64,000 bases of DNA from Hanleya hanleyi (Eukaryota > Mollusca > Polyplacophora > Lepidopleurida > Hanleyidae). Location of the stretch: NCBI GenBank assembly GCA_036873755.1, contig JAVTVY010019022.1, positions 1-64,000 of the forward strand, read 5' to 3'. The stretch's first letter is position 1. Every line of letters begins with the position of its first letter. Both the position numbers and the translations under genes were made by a program. Of this stretch, positions 1 through 12,185 are shown piece after piece. The notes beneath the pieces are model-generated. The model saw only the letters and a list, made by a program, of their open reading frames with translations. It had not been told where the DNA came from and searched no databases.

Positions 1-1385
1 GGGGGTTAATGTCATACTTAATGATATTTCACTCATATGGTGGCAGCCAGTTTGAATGTTGGAGGAAACCGGAGTACCAGGCAAATAACTGGCAAATTAT
101 CACACATGCACCAGCGGACCCGGTTCACGGTCTCTATAGAGGGCTCACTAATACCAAAAGTGGATTGTTTTATCTTTGCGAGTTCAATCAAAACTCTAGC
201 CTCGCCGCGGATTGGGCGACATGTACTAGCCCTCTGATAGATTTCGCATTCTACTTAGATCGTCCATAATACTATTAAGCCAATGAAGAAACCATTGTAT
301 CAATACACTGAGATGGTAGAACAGATGTTTGGTCAGAATTATAGCATAGCTGAGAGACACTCCCGCATGAATACAAATGAATCCGTCATATGATATACGG
401 ACCCTCTAAAAGTACCGCACATGTAGCTAACACAACAGAATATTGGAAACGTCCTACGGCCACCGTCAAAATCTATAGTGTACGTATATTAATGCCAATT
501 AGAACGTCTGTTTATATCCAAAACCGTCGGAATCTAACCAAGACAGGTACATGGTAATCATGTGTATGTTCTCTTAGCTAGAATAGCCATTGTTCGTTGA
601 ATGACCGCTGCAGTGGGGAAAGAACCATTACAGAAAAGCTATGATTGGCTGCATTTTATTCTAATTTTATCCACAGACCAATGAAAATTCCGGATTTCTT
701 CTTGAGCATATGAATTGATCAATCAAGTTCTGAAGAAACCTTAAGCTGATGCACACTTTTTTTCATTGAAACTTTATTGGATGCGACCAAAACCAGGAAG
801 AACACCAGAATGTGATTGCATTCAAATAAACATTATTACCCCAAGTTCTAAGTTCGGAGTTCAGAGCAACTATGAGGAGCACTGGTCATTTGTTTCAAGC
901 AACTGTACGGGGAGTTTACGATGCAGTCACCTTGACAAGCGAATATATGTCGGAAAATTGCCACCATGTTGTCTTCTTCATCATTTGACTGACAGCAGAA
1001 CTTTTTCCCAATGATCAGTTTCAGGTCATTTAACATATATAATTTGCAAAACCATATAATTTACAAAACCTGACAGACAGACAGAATTTAGTTTATTCCA
1101 TGGAATGATGCGAGCCAAAACAGTGAATTGCTTCGTATAAACAATATCTGATTTGGTACCGGTATATAATAATAAATAATGAAAAAAAGATATATAAAAA
1201 AAATCAATCTCAATCCATCACACTGCTTTGAAAATATAGGGAGAAAAACTTGTATGACAGAAAAAGTTTCATTAATTCTGGCGACAGGTTAGAACCATGA
1301 GGGAGAGAGGCATAAATCAGATACAAACAGTATTTAAGCAAGCATGAATGTTGAGAAGAACCAAGTATAATACCATTTTATTAAA
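1..1385. other. Intergenic DNA, no gene recognised
   Basis: Short open frames are present on both strands, but none has a recognisable domain, good start context or splice signals. There is an imperfect TATATAAAAA-rich stretch near 1140-1200. I see nothing else that can be supported. Confidence 0.6.
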
Positions 1386-1562
1386 ATTACAACACATATA
1401 AGGGAAGTGGGAAGAGGTGCCGACATACTGACTGCGTCACATGACTTCACAGAATAGTCTTCTGCTTAACCTATTCTTAAGCACATACGAAGAATCTAAC
1501 GATTCGTGATATGTGTTGTATCTCAGGTACGCTTTTATTGTACCTGTTCATGTGGCAACTTG
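1386..1562 (+). repeat. 177-bp dispersed repeat, copy 1
   Basis: This is nearly identical to 3692-3868, in direct orientation. The unit starts ACAACACATAT, and ATATGTGTTGT lies about 120 bp further in, so its first part is bounded by an 11-bp inverted repeat. A second small palindrome (AGGTAC...GTACCT) lies in its tail. It is probably a short non-autonomous DNA element or a fragment of one. No coding capacity. Confidence 0.75.
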
Positions 1563-3691
1563 CTCGCTGTAGGCCCCTGTCACAAAGCATGAAAATGCCA
1601 CTTGTTGATTTGTCTTCATCGTAACATATTTACCTCAACGTATATCGATCTTGCCGTCTGTCTATTTTCATGACTCTGTGATCGATTCTGAAGCCTTTGA
1701 AGTGGTAGCCATATATTACATGATTACGTAATTATGGATTTATATATGAATAGTCAATTACTAACACTACGTGACAGCCATACTAAATTGTGTAAAGCTG
1801 AATGCTTGGAAACATACGGGCATACGCCGGTGGTTTAGGTTGATGCTCGCATCTTGTCGATAGCCAGAAATTTCTAGGTTCGTTAATACATTGCATCCTA
1901 ACTCAACCAGTTTGGTGAATCTCCCAGGAGATTTATTCTTTACCCAATTGTCTTCTCAATTATGTCAATTATCACATGAATGTTGCTCATTTTGCTTTAT
2001 GTTGGAAACAAAAAAAGTTATCCATTGCCCTAAAATATAAACTTTCCCACACTAACCGTGCGTCAAATAACCATTCAGCACGCCTATGAAAACATTATTT
2101 CTTGAGTTTATTCTTAACCCCTGAAAATCTCTAACGAAGACGGACACTTCTATCATGAAAAAGGGAGAATTTTTTTTTTCTTACTTTTTTTAACCATAAG
2201 TTCCGTTTGAGCAGTTAATTTTGCTGAGGCAATTATGTTCCATGGATTAATTTCACAAAAGTCGTTTTTTCGGAAGATTTTATCCAGCACAATTCCTCGC
2301 CGTGGGATGATTGTTGAAAATGACTGCCTCGGGACAGTATTTTACAATAATGGACGAACAATTCATCCGATGGACATTATTTAATATCGCCTCGAGGACT
2401 GTTCAAATAATCGCCTCACTCTTATGCATCCGTCGCCTATAGTACGGATTTAAGGATGTGGGGTTTTTTCTTCAAATAAACCTGTGTTCTGAGTATCCAA
2501 TTTTGAATAGGTATTGATAATCCTGAGGGTGTTCCAGGAAGCGAAAGACAGCAAATTAACTCGAGAAGCTGTTGAGTAATCTAACTGACTCTTCTTCGAT
2601 CGATATTATGGAATGAACATGTGAAACGTAGCCGGTGCAATGTTCCCCAAGAATTAATTGATAACAACACCATGTCTTTCGACGGCACATTTTTATGCTC
2701 TCATGTTCACAACAGGCTGTTGCACCATACTGTCCGTTTCACTTGTTCACAGACAGTGAGTCCGCACTCGAGCGATTAGTCACTTGGGTCGCGCCATCTT
2801 GTTTCAGCCGAGCTTCCTCATTGGCTCGTCATTCTCCATTCAAAGTTACCTCCCTTCTTATTATCTCCCATTCCTTCTTCTAGGTCACCTATTATGCCAC
2901 CTACACTAAGTCCGTCCACACCAAACATCTTGCGATCAGAAGTAATATATCTGTCTCATGGTTAATTATCAAAGAACTGTTCACATCGTTTCTACAACAA
3001 CAATTCTCTAAAGTCAACCGTGAGTGTTTGAAAAAAAATGAACACCGTTTATTTTTTTCGAAATGAAAAGTTTACGCGCAATTAGATCGCTATGAAATCA
3101 AACGTCTATGTCTTAATAAAGTTTGATAATGTAGACTCGTGCTGGTAACACATACTTTTGTAAGATGATGTTTGGGTTTAGGATTAGGCCTTCATTGTAA
3201 GCGACATCAATCAGAAGTCAGCAGGCAAGATATATCGGGAGATGTGTACTGTTGGGAGATTGATAGGATGTAAATAAATGTGTCCCATGTGACCTGTGAC
3301 GTGGCAGAGCCTCGATCTGGATGTCAAAAGGTGGCGTAATACATCGCGACTCCCATAACCTATAATAATCATTGGGCTGAAGTAGTAGGTTAATGATTAT
3401 ACAAAAGTTAGAAACTAACTACCATATAACACACTGCTTGGTTAAATAGCAAGCGTCAAATCTGACAGTCGGTATTCAGCTGCCATTCATATAAGGATTT
3501 TCTCGTCAGTAATAGAAGGACCCATTTTGTATGAAAGTTGGAACCAATTCCAAATGTGTATGAAATACCAAAAAATAATAATAAAAACACAAGAGAATTC
3601 CCTACAAGAGAGAAGCAGTCAGCAGTTTTCAATGAGGCCAGCAAGACATGATTATGTTCTTTACAGAAAATCCTAAAAATGCCATTATGAC
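1563..3691. other. Intergenic DNA between two direct repeats
   Basis: No convincing coding exon. The only structured piece is the repeat remnant at 2035-2102, listed separately. The open frame at 2695-2883 has no family resemblance and is treated as chance. Confidence 0.55.
2035..2102 (+). repeat. Half-copy of a foldback element
   Basis: This closely matches 61901-61966, including CACACTAACCGTGCGT and AGCACGCCTATGAAAACATT. The copy at 61861-61964 is a full hairpin with both arms; here only one arm is present. It is a truncated member of the same non-autonomous family. Confidence 0.7.
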
Positions 3692-3868
3692 ATTACAACA
3701 CATATAAGGGAAGTGGGAAGAGGTGCCGACATACTGACTGCGTCACATGACTTCACAGAATAGTCTTCTGGTTAACCTATTCTAAAGCACATACCAAGAA
3801 TCTAACGATTCGTGATATGTGTTGTATCTCAGGTACGCTTTTATTGTACCTGTTCATGTGGCAACTTG
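3692..3868 (+). repeat. 177-bp dispersed repeat, copy 2
   Basis: Second direct copy of the unit at 1386-1562, differing at a few positions. The sequences flanking the two copies are unrelated, so this is dispersal of a mobile unit and not one long duplication. Confidence 0.75.
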
Positions 3869-4314
3869 GATGATATGACCACACGGCCCCTAGCACCGGT
3901 ATAAGCGGTATTAGATACAAATCTAGAGAGCTATGATGGAAATGCTCTGACAACTCGTATACTGGTAATTGGTGAGCTGTTTCGCTGTGACAACTCGTAC
4001 ATTGGAGATTGGTGAGCTGTATCGTCGTCAGATGTAAATGACGGCATTTAACACAAAAGACTAGCCTGTAAGGCCCGATGTCGACCCAGCATCAGCATCC
4101 CAAATGAATATCCAGGTCGCTTTCCAGAAATGTGTCTCAGTCCCGCTTTAATTGTGACTGTTCATGTGAATACCATGGAGATGTAAAACATATGGTATTC
4201 AACCGGCCACTCTCCCGGGTTAAGCGGAATTACACACCAGGTATCTTGCACGCTATGATCAGGAGCTTGAACCCTACGATCTGAGGGCTTTCACGCCAGA
4301 GATCATACACGCTA
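3869..4314. other. Intergenic DNA with a 40-bp tandem duplication
   Basis: A motif beginning TGACAACTCGTA and ending GGTGAGCTGT occurs twice in a row (about 3948-3980 and 3988-4020). Nothing else recognised. Confidence 0.5.
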
Positions 4315-4712
4315 AGGCCTGTTTATACTGAGCGCGAACGCGACCGCGACCGCGACCACTGCTACTTTCCGCGCGAATCATCGTTCGTACTGAAAGCGGC
4401 GATACGCAGATGAAACTGGCGCATTTACTATTTGACCATGGCCGGCTACACATCATCAGACAGCGACGTCATATGTATGACTTTTGACCTCGCACTCTGA
4501 TTGGGTAATGCAATTCGTTCGCGCGAACTGTTCCTAAAAATTCGCTCTGGAGGCAATGCCCACGGATTTCCGCGCGAACTAAAATTCGCTCGCGCTCGCG
4601 TTCGCCGTTAGTATAAACGACTTCACTCAAATAACAGTACATCAATCAAATGCGATCGCCGCGTTCGCGGTCGAGGTCGCGGTCGCGTTCGCGCTCAGTA
4701 TAAACAGGCCTT
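4315..4712. mobile_element. CpG-rich MITE with 37-bp terminal inverted repeats
   Basis: The ends read AGGCCTGTTTATACTGAGCG inward from both sides. The inverted match continues through CGAACGCGACCGCGACC for about 37 identical bases. The element is flanked by TA-like dinucleotides. The interior contains further CGCGAACG-type subterminal repeats and no ORF of consequence. It is a non-autonomous DNA transposon of about 398 bp. The high CpG density contrasts with the AT-rich surroundings and suggests fairly recent insertion or little methylation decay. Confidence 0.8.
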
Positions 4713-6555
4713 TAGTCTCATCGGTATTGTGACACGTTGCCGCCAGGTCTCACGAATCCAATACAAACGCGATTGAATGGGTCACTCACATCTGTAGGAT
4801 ATTGTGTTTGGCTCGCCTGATAAATGCTCTATCTTACAGCACAAAGACGATAAAATACACACACAGCGCAAAATTAAGACATTTCGGGTTTCCTGTGACC
4901 TTTAATTTCATATTATGCTGTATACCGGTATTCCATGTAGACGATCCTCTCTGATGATCGACTATACGAGAGTCGTGTCTTGTGTCGCTTGCCTCACGGC
5001 ATCTCGTGTAATTAATACTGGCGTGTTTATCATACGTGTTGTCAACCCGAGCTCCCATATGGCTTTCCGCCGAGATCCAAAGAAAAAATAATTATCGACG
5101 TCAGGCATATATCGATTTGTTGTCCTGCGAGACCTCGTTCAACAGGTGTTCTCTCCGCTATCGGGTCAATTAGCTCCCCGATGATGGTGGCTCTCCTATC
5201 TTATTTCATGGCGATCAATTCTGCTCATGACAATGGTATGTGGATGAGATGGAGGCTGCTAATATAGCTATGGCGCAGAACATATATTTCCTGAATCTCC
5301 GATACGGCAAAAAAAATAGTTCGTTTCTGGTCCGCATGCGTCGTTCTTGTAAAGGTTGGGACTACCGTTCTTTCGCAGATTCTTCAGCGCAGTGATCTCA
5401 CTTGAAAATTAGCGTTTTCAACCTAGACATTGTCTCTAACGTGGTGTTATAATTGTCACAGAGCTTATAGGGCAACTGAGCTCACGTATATTGGCCCCAA
5501 TAAAGTTATCAATATCTCGTTTTCAAGCGAAACTATTGAAATTGGGAAGACTCATTTTCAATTCACATCCATGCTTGCTGTCTCATGCAACAGAGACAAT
5601 TAGATATAGACATGCAATTGGAAATAAAAACATTGTATTCTGCTGAGAAAGGTATACCAAGGAACATGTGGCAAAATGTGAAGTTTGATATTAAACGTGA
5701 ATGGATTACCTCCCCTAATTTCCAGAATGGAGAAAGGTAGGACTGTCATTTTGTTCTTGAATTCTGAAGAATTTATTCCGAAACTTGGGTTACTAAATGA
5801 TCGGTCTGTTGAAATGTTTCGCCGCTTCGTTGTTTTACATCCGGCTATCTTAAAACGCTTTGACTTAACAGACAATGCAGCTGTATGCATTTGGGAATTT
5901 GGGTGTTTCACATGCGCCCAGTTTATCCCAAATTTTGACGCAACGATTTAGCTAGACAAAAAAACAAACAAACACCTACTGTACAGGGTAAAAATAGCTC
6001 ATCCTAAAACGCTTGCAAATCGCGTTTAAAATAATGCTGCGCTAAAGTCGGTTGTGTCGAGCGGAGAACAAGCGCTCAAACGTGACTGTCCGTGAAGTAG
6101 GATCAATTAAAAAACTTTGTCCGGAAAAAAGAAACGTGTGCGTCTTCGAATGCATCTTCATTTTATTCAGCCAATTTCTACGTTCCCACTTCGAACCTGC
6201 CTTGATTTATCTGACCCCCTTCAGTGTTCAAAATCCGAGGTGTCGATTTCACCTTCGAACGACAGACGAACCAATCAGAACGTACACGCCGATTGTGATC
6301 AGAGAGACATCATCCTCTATTAGCGGCATCCTTCCTCCTTGGTGTTTATATTAGCCTACTATTAGCGACCCTTTTCGAATTTCAAATGTTTTCGAGGTCA
6401 GTGACGTCTCGTGTCTATTTATAAGTTCTTTGAACATTGAAGGAGCCAGATATAGTAAGGGAAGTTCTAAGTGGGAACGTAGAAATTCGCTTGATCAAAT
6501 GAAGATGCTTCGAATCCAACCAAGGGGCTTTGTTTGATGTGTTTGCTAAGTATTA
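4713..6555. other. Intergenic DNA, no gene recognised
   Basis: The open frames at 5600-5951 overlap on opposite strands, and neither resembles a known family. No structured repeat longer than a few tens of bases was noticed. Confidence 0.5.
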
Positions 6556-6848
6556 CTCTCTAAAAAAAGTTGAGTGAAATTTCACTCAAGTAAGAGTGGA
6601 AATTCATCCCACTCAAAACTTGAGTGAGATTTTCACTCAACTTGAGTTACTTTTCACTCAACTTGAGTTAAATGCACTCAACTTGAGTGACATTCACTCA
6701 AGCATAAGAGTGGAAATCCATCCCACTCAAGTTGAGTGAACTTGAGTGGTTTTAACTCAACTTGAGTGAAAAGTAACTCAAGTTTGAGTGAACAGGAACA
6801 TTTCACTCAAACTTGAGTGGAACCGTTCACTCAAGTTTTTTTAGAGAG
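6556..6848. mobile_element. TA-flanked palindromic MITE (ACTCAAG family), copy 1
   Basis: The element starts CTCTCTAAAAAAAGTTGAGT and ends with the near-complement, ending TTTTTAGAGAG. It is flanked by TA on both sides (6554-6555 and 6849-6850), as expected for Tc1/mariner-type insertion. Almost the whole interior is alternating ACTCAAG / CTTGAGT blocks, so it can fold into many alternative hairpins. Non-coding. Related copies are at 9474-9757 and 59012-59210. Confidence 0.85.
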
Positions 6849-9473
6849 TACGGTCGACATGTGTGAGTTATATTAGTAGTTCCGAGAGTGATTTTATTCA
6901 ACCGCGATTATAACACGCACAGTTTTGTAACTATATAAGAATTCGTTCATTTCGGTATTTCTCTTGCCGCGTTCAAGATTGAGTTATTTCTGTCCTGTAC
7001 TGTAAAGTTAAAAATGGCAGCCCTAACATGTCCGCTACTTTCATGTTCTACATTAAACTGTTGTGACGTTGTTACATGTATTTATAGTTACCATCATTAC
7101 TCAGAGGCCAATTAATTTTTTCCCATCGGATGTCATCCCTGTATCATGTCACACGATCTCTGTTGTCGCGTTTCAAAGCTTGACAACTGTTATTATCCGC
7201 TTTGTTCTATCTCTCAAATAGCCATCTCAAACATTGAGAATAAGTGAGACGACGTCAATCTCATAGATTACCTGTATTGGAAAATAGCTCTCGCTTAATT
7301 ACGACTCCTCCAATTACTAATGCGCATGAGCATAATTCAGACCGATTCTGAATCTCTTAAGTAGGCTATTCTTGTTTCAGATCAGTTTACACATGAAGCA
7401 TGCAGGGAAGCAGAGATTCCGAATTGCCCCAGGCTGGAGACTGGCATTTATTATCTCTCCAACATAGAATTTCTTTGAGAAAGGCACATGTAATATATAT
7501 ATTAGAAAACTGAAAGAAGCATTTACGGTAACATGAGAAAATCTGCCATGGAGATGACGTTAAAATTTATTTGTTTATCTCTTCAAAAAAAAAGCTGTTT
7601 CGTACTGACAAAATACGATATTAAGCTTATACTGTTCACGCTCCGAATCAAATGTGGCCTGAAACAGCGTCAACTGACGTTTGAAATTGGGCTTACGTTT
7701 GTTTTCGACTTTTTTGAACGTTTTTTTAATACATCTAAAATATGACACTTTGAACCATAATGAATCTGTCGTTTTCAAAGTCACCATATCAGCTGTGATA
7801 ATACAGCGAAATATTATTTTGGTCCAAGATGTCATATTTTAGATATATATAACAAATTTCTTGCTAAAATATATACGAAAAAAGCCAAAATCAGGCAAAA
7901 GCCCAAATGCAAATGTCAGTGAAATCTGAGCAATCTTATAACAGAAAAGTGTTATACGTTGCTATTGTAAAGGGGTTTACTTAAAAATAAAGTGTACCAA
8001 ATATCTCTTGCCACTGATGACAGAAAAGTATTACTAGGGATCCAAGCCACTGGTTGAATTTTTTTTATTGATATTATTATTATTTTTCTTCCGCCATATT
8101 AAGCCGAAACTTCACATGGTGATCAGGGTCAGTGAGATGTAATGCATACCCTAACAGCAAGCCGATTAGTTTAAAGCCCCGGTGGCCATCTTGGATTCAT
8201 ACGAAAATCTTCCAAGGTATTCATCTCCGGAACCGCTCTCTGAGTACGATTATCGCGTGACAGATTTTGATGGCGAAAACGGCTCTTTGTATGTTGTTCG
8301 ACATGGCGAAAAGAAAGAACGAATTCCAAAATCGATAAATCCATCGATTTGCCCGAACGGGCCCCGAAATATCACATAGGATGCGAGTACAAATGGATTG
8401 AAATTTCACATACAGGTAGAGCATGATTTGTAGATTAACTCAATTTTGCTATTGATAGATCATTTTGGTATGACCTAGTTTTCCAGAAACCTTCCATTGT
8501 ATTCATCCTCAGAACGCTGAACCGACCAGGATTTTTCTCCACATTAGGAATAAGTAAGTGCCCGCCTTTAGTTGCAACAGAAAATGATCAGAGAGGGGAC
8601 ACTAATACCCAGGGCATTCTTATCCATCACACTGGTAGGATCGATCTCAATTTTCTTTAAATATCTCTTGAATTTTCTTGAATGTTGAAAAGATAGTTGA
8701 GGCAAAAGACAACTAGCTAAATACATATACTTCAGTGTGAATAGAAGGTTCCTTCAAACAATCTACGATCAAGTTTGTGTGGAGTTCAAGGTGAGGCTTA
8801 GCTAACTGAGAAGTTTTCACAGAAGCAGCACACTTTTGAAGGAGTCATCAGGAAGATGAGTCTTCAAAGTATGTCCTCAACGACAGACTAGAAAGCTATT
8901 GTCAATGATTAGCGGCGTTTTCCGACATATGTAACAATAAAAGGACTGTGCAAGAAATAGCAATAACCTAACGATGCAATATTCGCAGCGATTCCCAGAC
9001 TCTTGAATACCTTTCAACGACATCGTACTAACTCGTTTCATTCCGTAACATCCCGTATGGTAGCGACCTTGACCTTCGTAGCCACTCGTGTATGGCGTTG
9101 CAAGTCGAATTGTGCAAAACACACACTTTTGTTACTGGACTTTTTTAAATATTCGACGTCGAAACTAGTGTTTCCTTCATCACTACTTAAGACATAGTTG
9201 GAAATCTAAGAATTATCGAGGAAATGGAGCAAAATGAAGCTGTGACTGTAGGACCAGCGAATCTCTGCTCCGCAGCTGCATGTTTGCATTTTGTGCGAAA
9301 GATGTCCATTCAAATAATTGCTTCATGATACTTGGACAAATGATGGTCATGATGCAAATACTGCAACGTTTTCATAACCTGTAGGTAAATATCTCATCTG
9401 TTATACAGTGATGAGAAATTATAACAAAAATTGGTCAAACTACATCAAACTACATAACATATTGCGTTCTATA
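6849..9473. other. Intergenic DNA with minor repeats
   Basis: TGTCATATTTTAGATA occurs near 7827 and again near 36240; an inverted relative lies near 7733. The stretch 8520-8640 resembles 61460-61560. A 65-codon open frame at 8182-8379 is acidic and hydrophilic (it contains SYENLPRYSSPEPLSEYDY) and could be a fragment of a real exon, but I recognise no family. No supported gene. Confidence 0.45.
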
Positions 9474-9757
9474 CTCTGTAAAAAACGTTGAGTGAAATTT
9501 CACTCAAGTAAGAGTGGAAATTGATCCCACTCAATACTTGAGTGAAATTTTCACTCAACTTGAGTTACTTTTCCCTCAACTTGAGCTAAATGCACTCAAC
9601 TTGAGTGACATTCACTCAAGCATAAGAGTGGAAATTGACCCCTCTCAAGTTGAGTGGAAAGTAACTCAAGTTGAGTGAAAAGTAACTCAAGTTTGAGTGA
9701 ACAGGTACATTTCACTCAAACTTGAATGGAACAGTTCACTCAAGTTTTTTTAGAGAG
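9474..9757. mobile_element. TA-flanked palindromic MITE (ACTCAAG family), copy 2
   Basis: Same architecture as 6556-6848: it starts CTCTGTAAAAAACGTTGAGT, ends TTTTTTTAGAGAG, and has TA on both sides (9472-9473, 9758-9759). It differs from copy 1 at scattered positions and is a few bases shorter. Confidence 0.85.
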
Positions 9758-10377
9758 TAAACAAAGTGACGCGGCTATGTCAAACATTCTCTAAGTCTGT
9801 TCAGGTGCTGTACTCAACACAATACCACTTGCGACGATGGCACCTCTGAAATTACCCATAAGCCAATTTAATCTTCGTACAGCATTACAATAAACTTTTC
9901 CCTGTTGAAATCTGACGCTGACACAAACCCATGTGATCTGCTACAATCATAGTGTGCATATAACCACCAGTATCTCTAACATCGCTGGAAATAGAGTTTA
10001 TGGTAATATAACTAGTTTCAGAATTACTTTGATCCCACAAAGCGCAGCTGGGTTGCAGCAATACCGCACAAAACACTTCCAATACGTTGCAAGGCTTCGC
10101 GCGCAGAGAGACACCGTCCATTATGTACTACCGGTATAATGTGTTGTAATGTATACCATATAATTTTCACTGATATACGGGTTCCAGACTGACAAACCTC
10201 TGACATTTGCCACGAACATGGAAGGTGTCAAGAAACTGTTTCACTATGGTAGTGTCTTGTGAAAAACAACAGCTCTCAAACTCTGGTGCAATTACCAGAG
10301 TGGTAGTGAATGATCGCTGTCTAAAAGGAGTACTTACCTTATTTCATATAGGTTCTTTTACAAGTGTCATACCCCTA
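9758..10377. other. Intergenic DNA, no gene recognised
   Basis: Overlapping short frames on both strands around 9885-10206; none is convincing. Confidence 0.5.
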
Positions 10378-10908
10378 ACTCTATCTAGCCTGTGCGATTT
10401 GGGGTATAACACAGTCTAGTGCCTCCCCCCCCCCTACCTCCCCCAATATTTTCGCTACCCCTAAGGGTAGACGGCTGAAACTTACTGCAGTATATCCTTG
10501 GGTCAAGCTCTACTACAAAATATAAAAAGTCCAACATGGCCGCCGTCATGACGTCACATTTTCAGAAAGGTATTTTTGGTCGATTTCTTGATCAGATTTT
10601 TCGAATTTTTTATTTGTGTGTTTTTCTTCGCAAAAACTGCGTGATAAATTAGTACATAATAATCTGATATGTAATCAATTAGGTTTCACCCATTTTTCCA
10701 TCCAGAAAATCAAAACATTTGAAGAAATCTGATAGAAATATCACCCCACATGGCCGTCATTTTGAATTTATCCATAATCCTCTGCTGGGAGAGGGGGGGG
10801 GGGGGTACAAAGTACGGGTCTCAGCTCTCAATATTTTGTCATTCAGGAGATAGGAACAAAAAAAAAACGGATGAGTGCCCCTCTCCCAACCAGGCCAGGT
10901 AGGGTTAA
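10378..10908. mobile_element. Non-autonomous element with CCTGG-type inverted ends, copy 1
   Basis: The left end (CTATCTAGCCTGTGCGATTT) and right end (CCAGGCCAGGTAGGGTTAA) are imperfect inverted copies. They match a shorter, better-preserved copy at 60567-60850. The interior carries G/C homopolymer runs, a GGGTCAAGCTCTAC segment and an ATGGCCGCC...ATGACGTCA segment. Partial relatives are at about 44830-45090 and 51440-51690. Non-coding. Confidence 0.65.
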
Positions 10909-11825
10909 AGGAACATAGCCAACTATTTTAGTGTTGTTGAGAGCGGTAAAAAATTTTTCTTACAAATTGTGAAGCCTTGTTCCCGCATTGAGGTCGACGT
11001 GGGCGCCGCCATGTTTCCCTCGGGAAGCGGGGACTGTTAACGTCAGCTTTCAGGGCAAGGTCAGGATTAACACTTGATCAAGGAACGTTCCACCTACGCA
11101 CATTTGAACTACTTTTGGTTCGCGTTTTAATTCGAGGAAAGAAAACTGGCGGTGCAAACTCCATGGGAGTAATTTATAAAAGGAAATTGTTTCAGGTTAT
11201 CTCCGCCAACTGAAGAATCTCTTCCCTAAGTTTTTTTTTTCATCTGTGACTTGCTGAATGGTACCGGGTAAACAAATAAAATGGGGGTCCTGGGCATTTG
11301 CCCAGTGATTCAAGTTGAATGACGACGTTTCTTACACCTGAACAATAAAAATCTAATAGAAGCGTCAATAAATTGACTGGTTTCTTTCTCGTGCAAAAGA
11401 CCGGCACGATTTACACGATCAACCTTAAATCTTCATGTTTTTGTTACCTTTTTTGATGAATATAAACTCACCTCCACTCAACTAAAAACGTCACGCAGTG
11501 TGGCAATGACAGCGCCCAGTGCACGCCGTGGCGAGCAACAAAGTCTCTAAAATTTCTTTTGTTTGGCAGTCTATCAATATGATTTTTTTTTTTATAATAA
11601 CATTTGAAATACGAATGCTGAAAATTATAGTCACCATCAAAAATATGATAAGTAATCCTTTAACTCCGAAACGACTCTATTGGCTGCTGGCGATTCGATG
11701 ACATGCGCATAAGGTCCAAATGCCTCACAGGGGTCATCCATCTAGCGTTGGTATATGTGCGTATGAAGAAAAGTGTTGTCCTAAAAATAAGCGGATAATT
11801 CTTGATCATATATCTATGCAGTGAC
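10909..11825. other. Intergenic DNA, no gene recognised
   Basis: Nothing beyond short AT-rich runs and a CCGCCATGTTTCCC stretch near 11006. No supported gene. Confidence 0.5.
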
Positions 11826-12185
11826 TTGATCAGCAGCGGGTGTCTTTGTCATTGTTGTTGTTAAAGCAAATATATTTTGTTTTAAAGAATAAAGTTATTT
11901 CCCAACTTTTGATAACGGTACTCCACGATGCCAGTGGGATATTGTAAGAATGCATTCTATATCAATTAGCAACGTACACCTATATACAGATAGAGATCTA
12001 GTATAGGTGGGATATGTAAATGGGTGTACGTCGCTAATTTATATATAGAACGCATCGGGGTGAATCAAAAGTTAGGGAATAATTTTATTCTTTAAAACCA
12101 TGGAGTTAAATATTATTTAACTCCATGTTTAAAACAAAGTATATTTGTTTTAACAACGACGACGAAGACATCCACTGCTGATCAA
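11826..12185. mobile_element. Foldback element with arms of about 160 bp
   Basis: The left arm begins TTGATCAGCAGCGGGTGTCT. The right arm ends with its near-complement CCACTGCTGATCAA. Complementarity continues inward through AAAGAATAAAGTTATTTCCC (left) and GGGAATAATTTTATTCTTTA (right) to the GTACACC/GGGTGTAC pair near the loop. The right arm carries an extra small hairpin (GGAGTTAAAT/ATTTAACTCC). A degenerate relative lies at 33620-33790. Non-coding. Confidence 0.75.

Noticed and set aside
8182..8379. Hydrophilic 65-codon frame
   Set aside because: Protein-like composition but no homologue recognised, no clear splice partner; left in the intergenic note.
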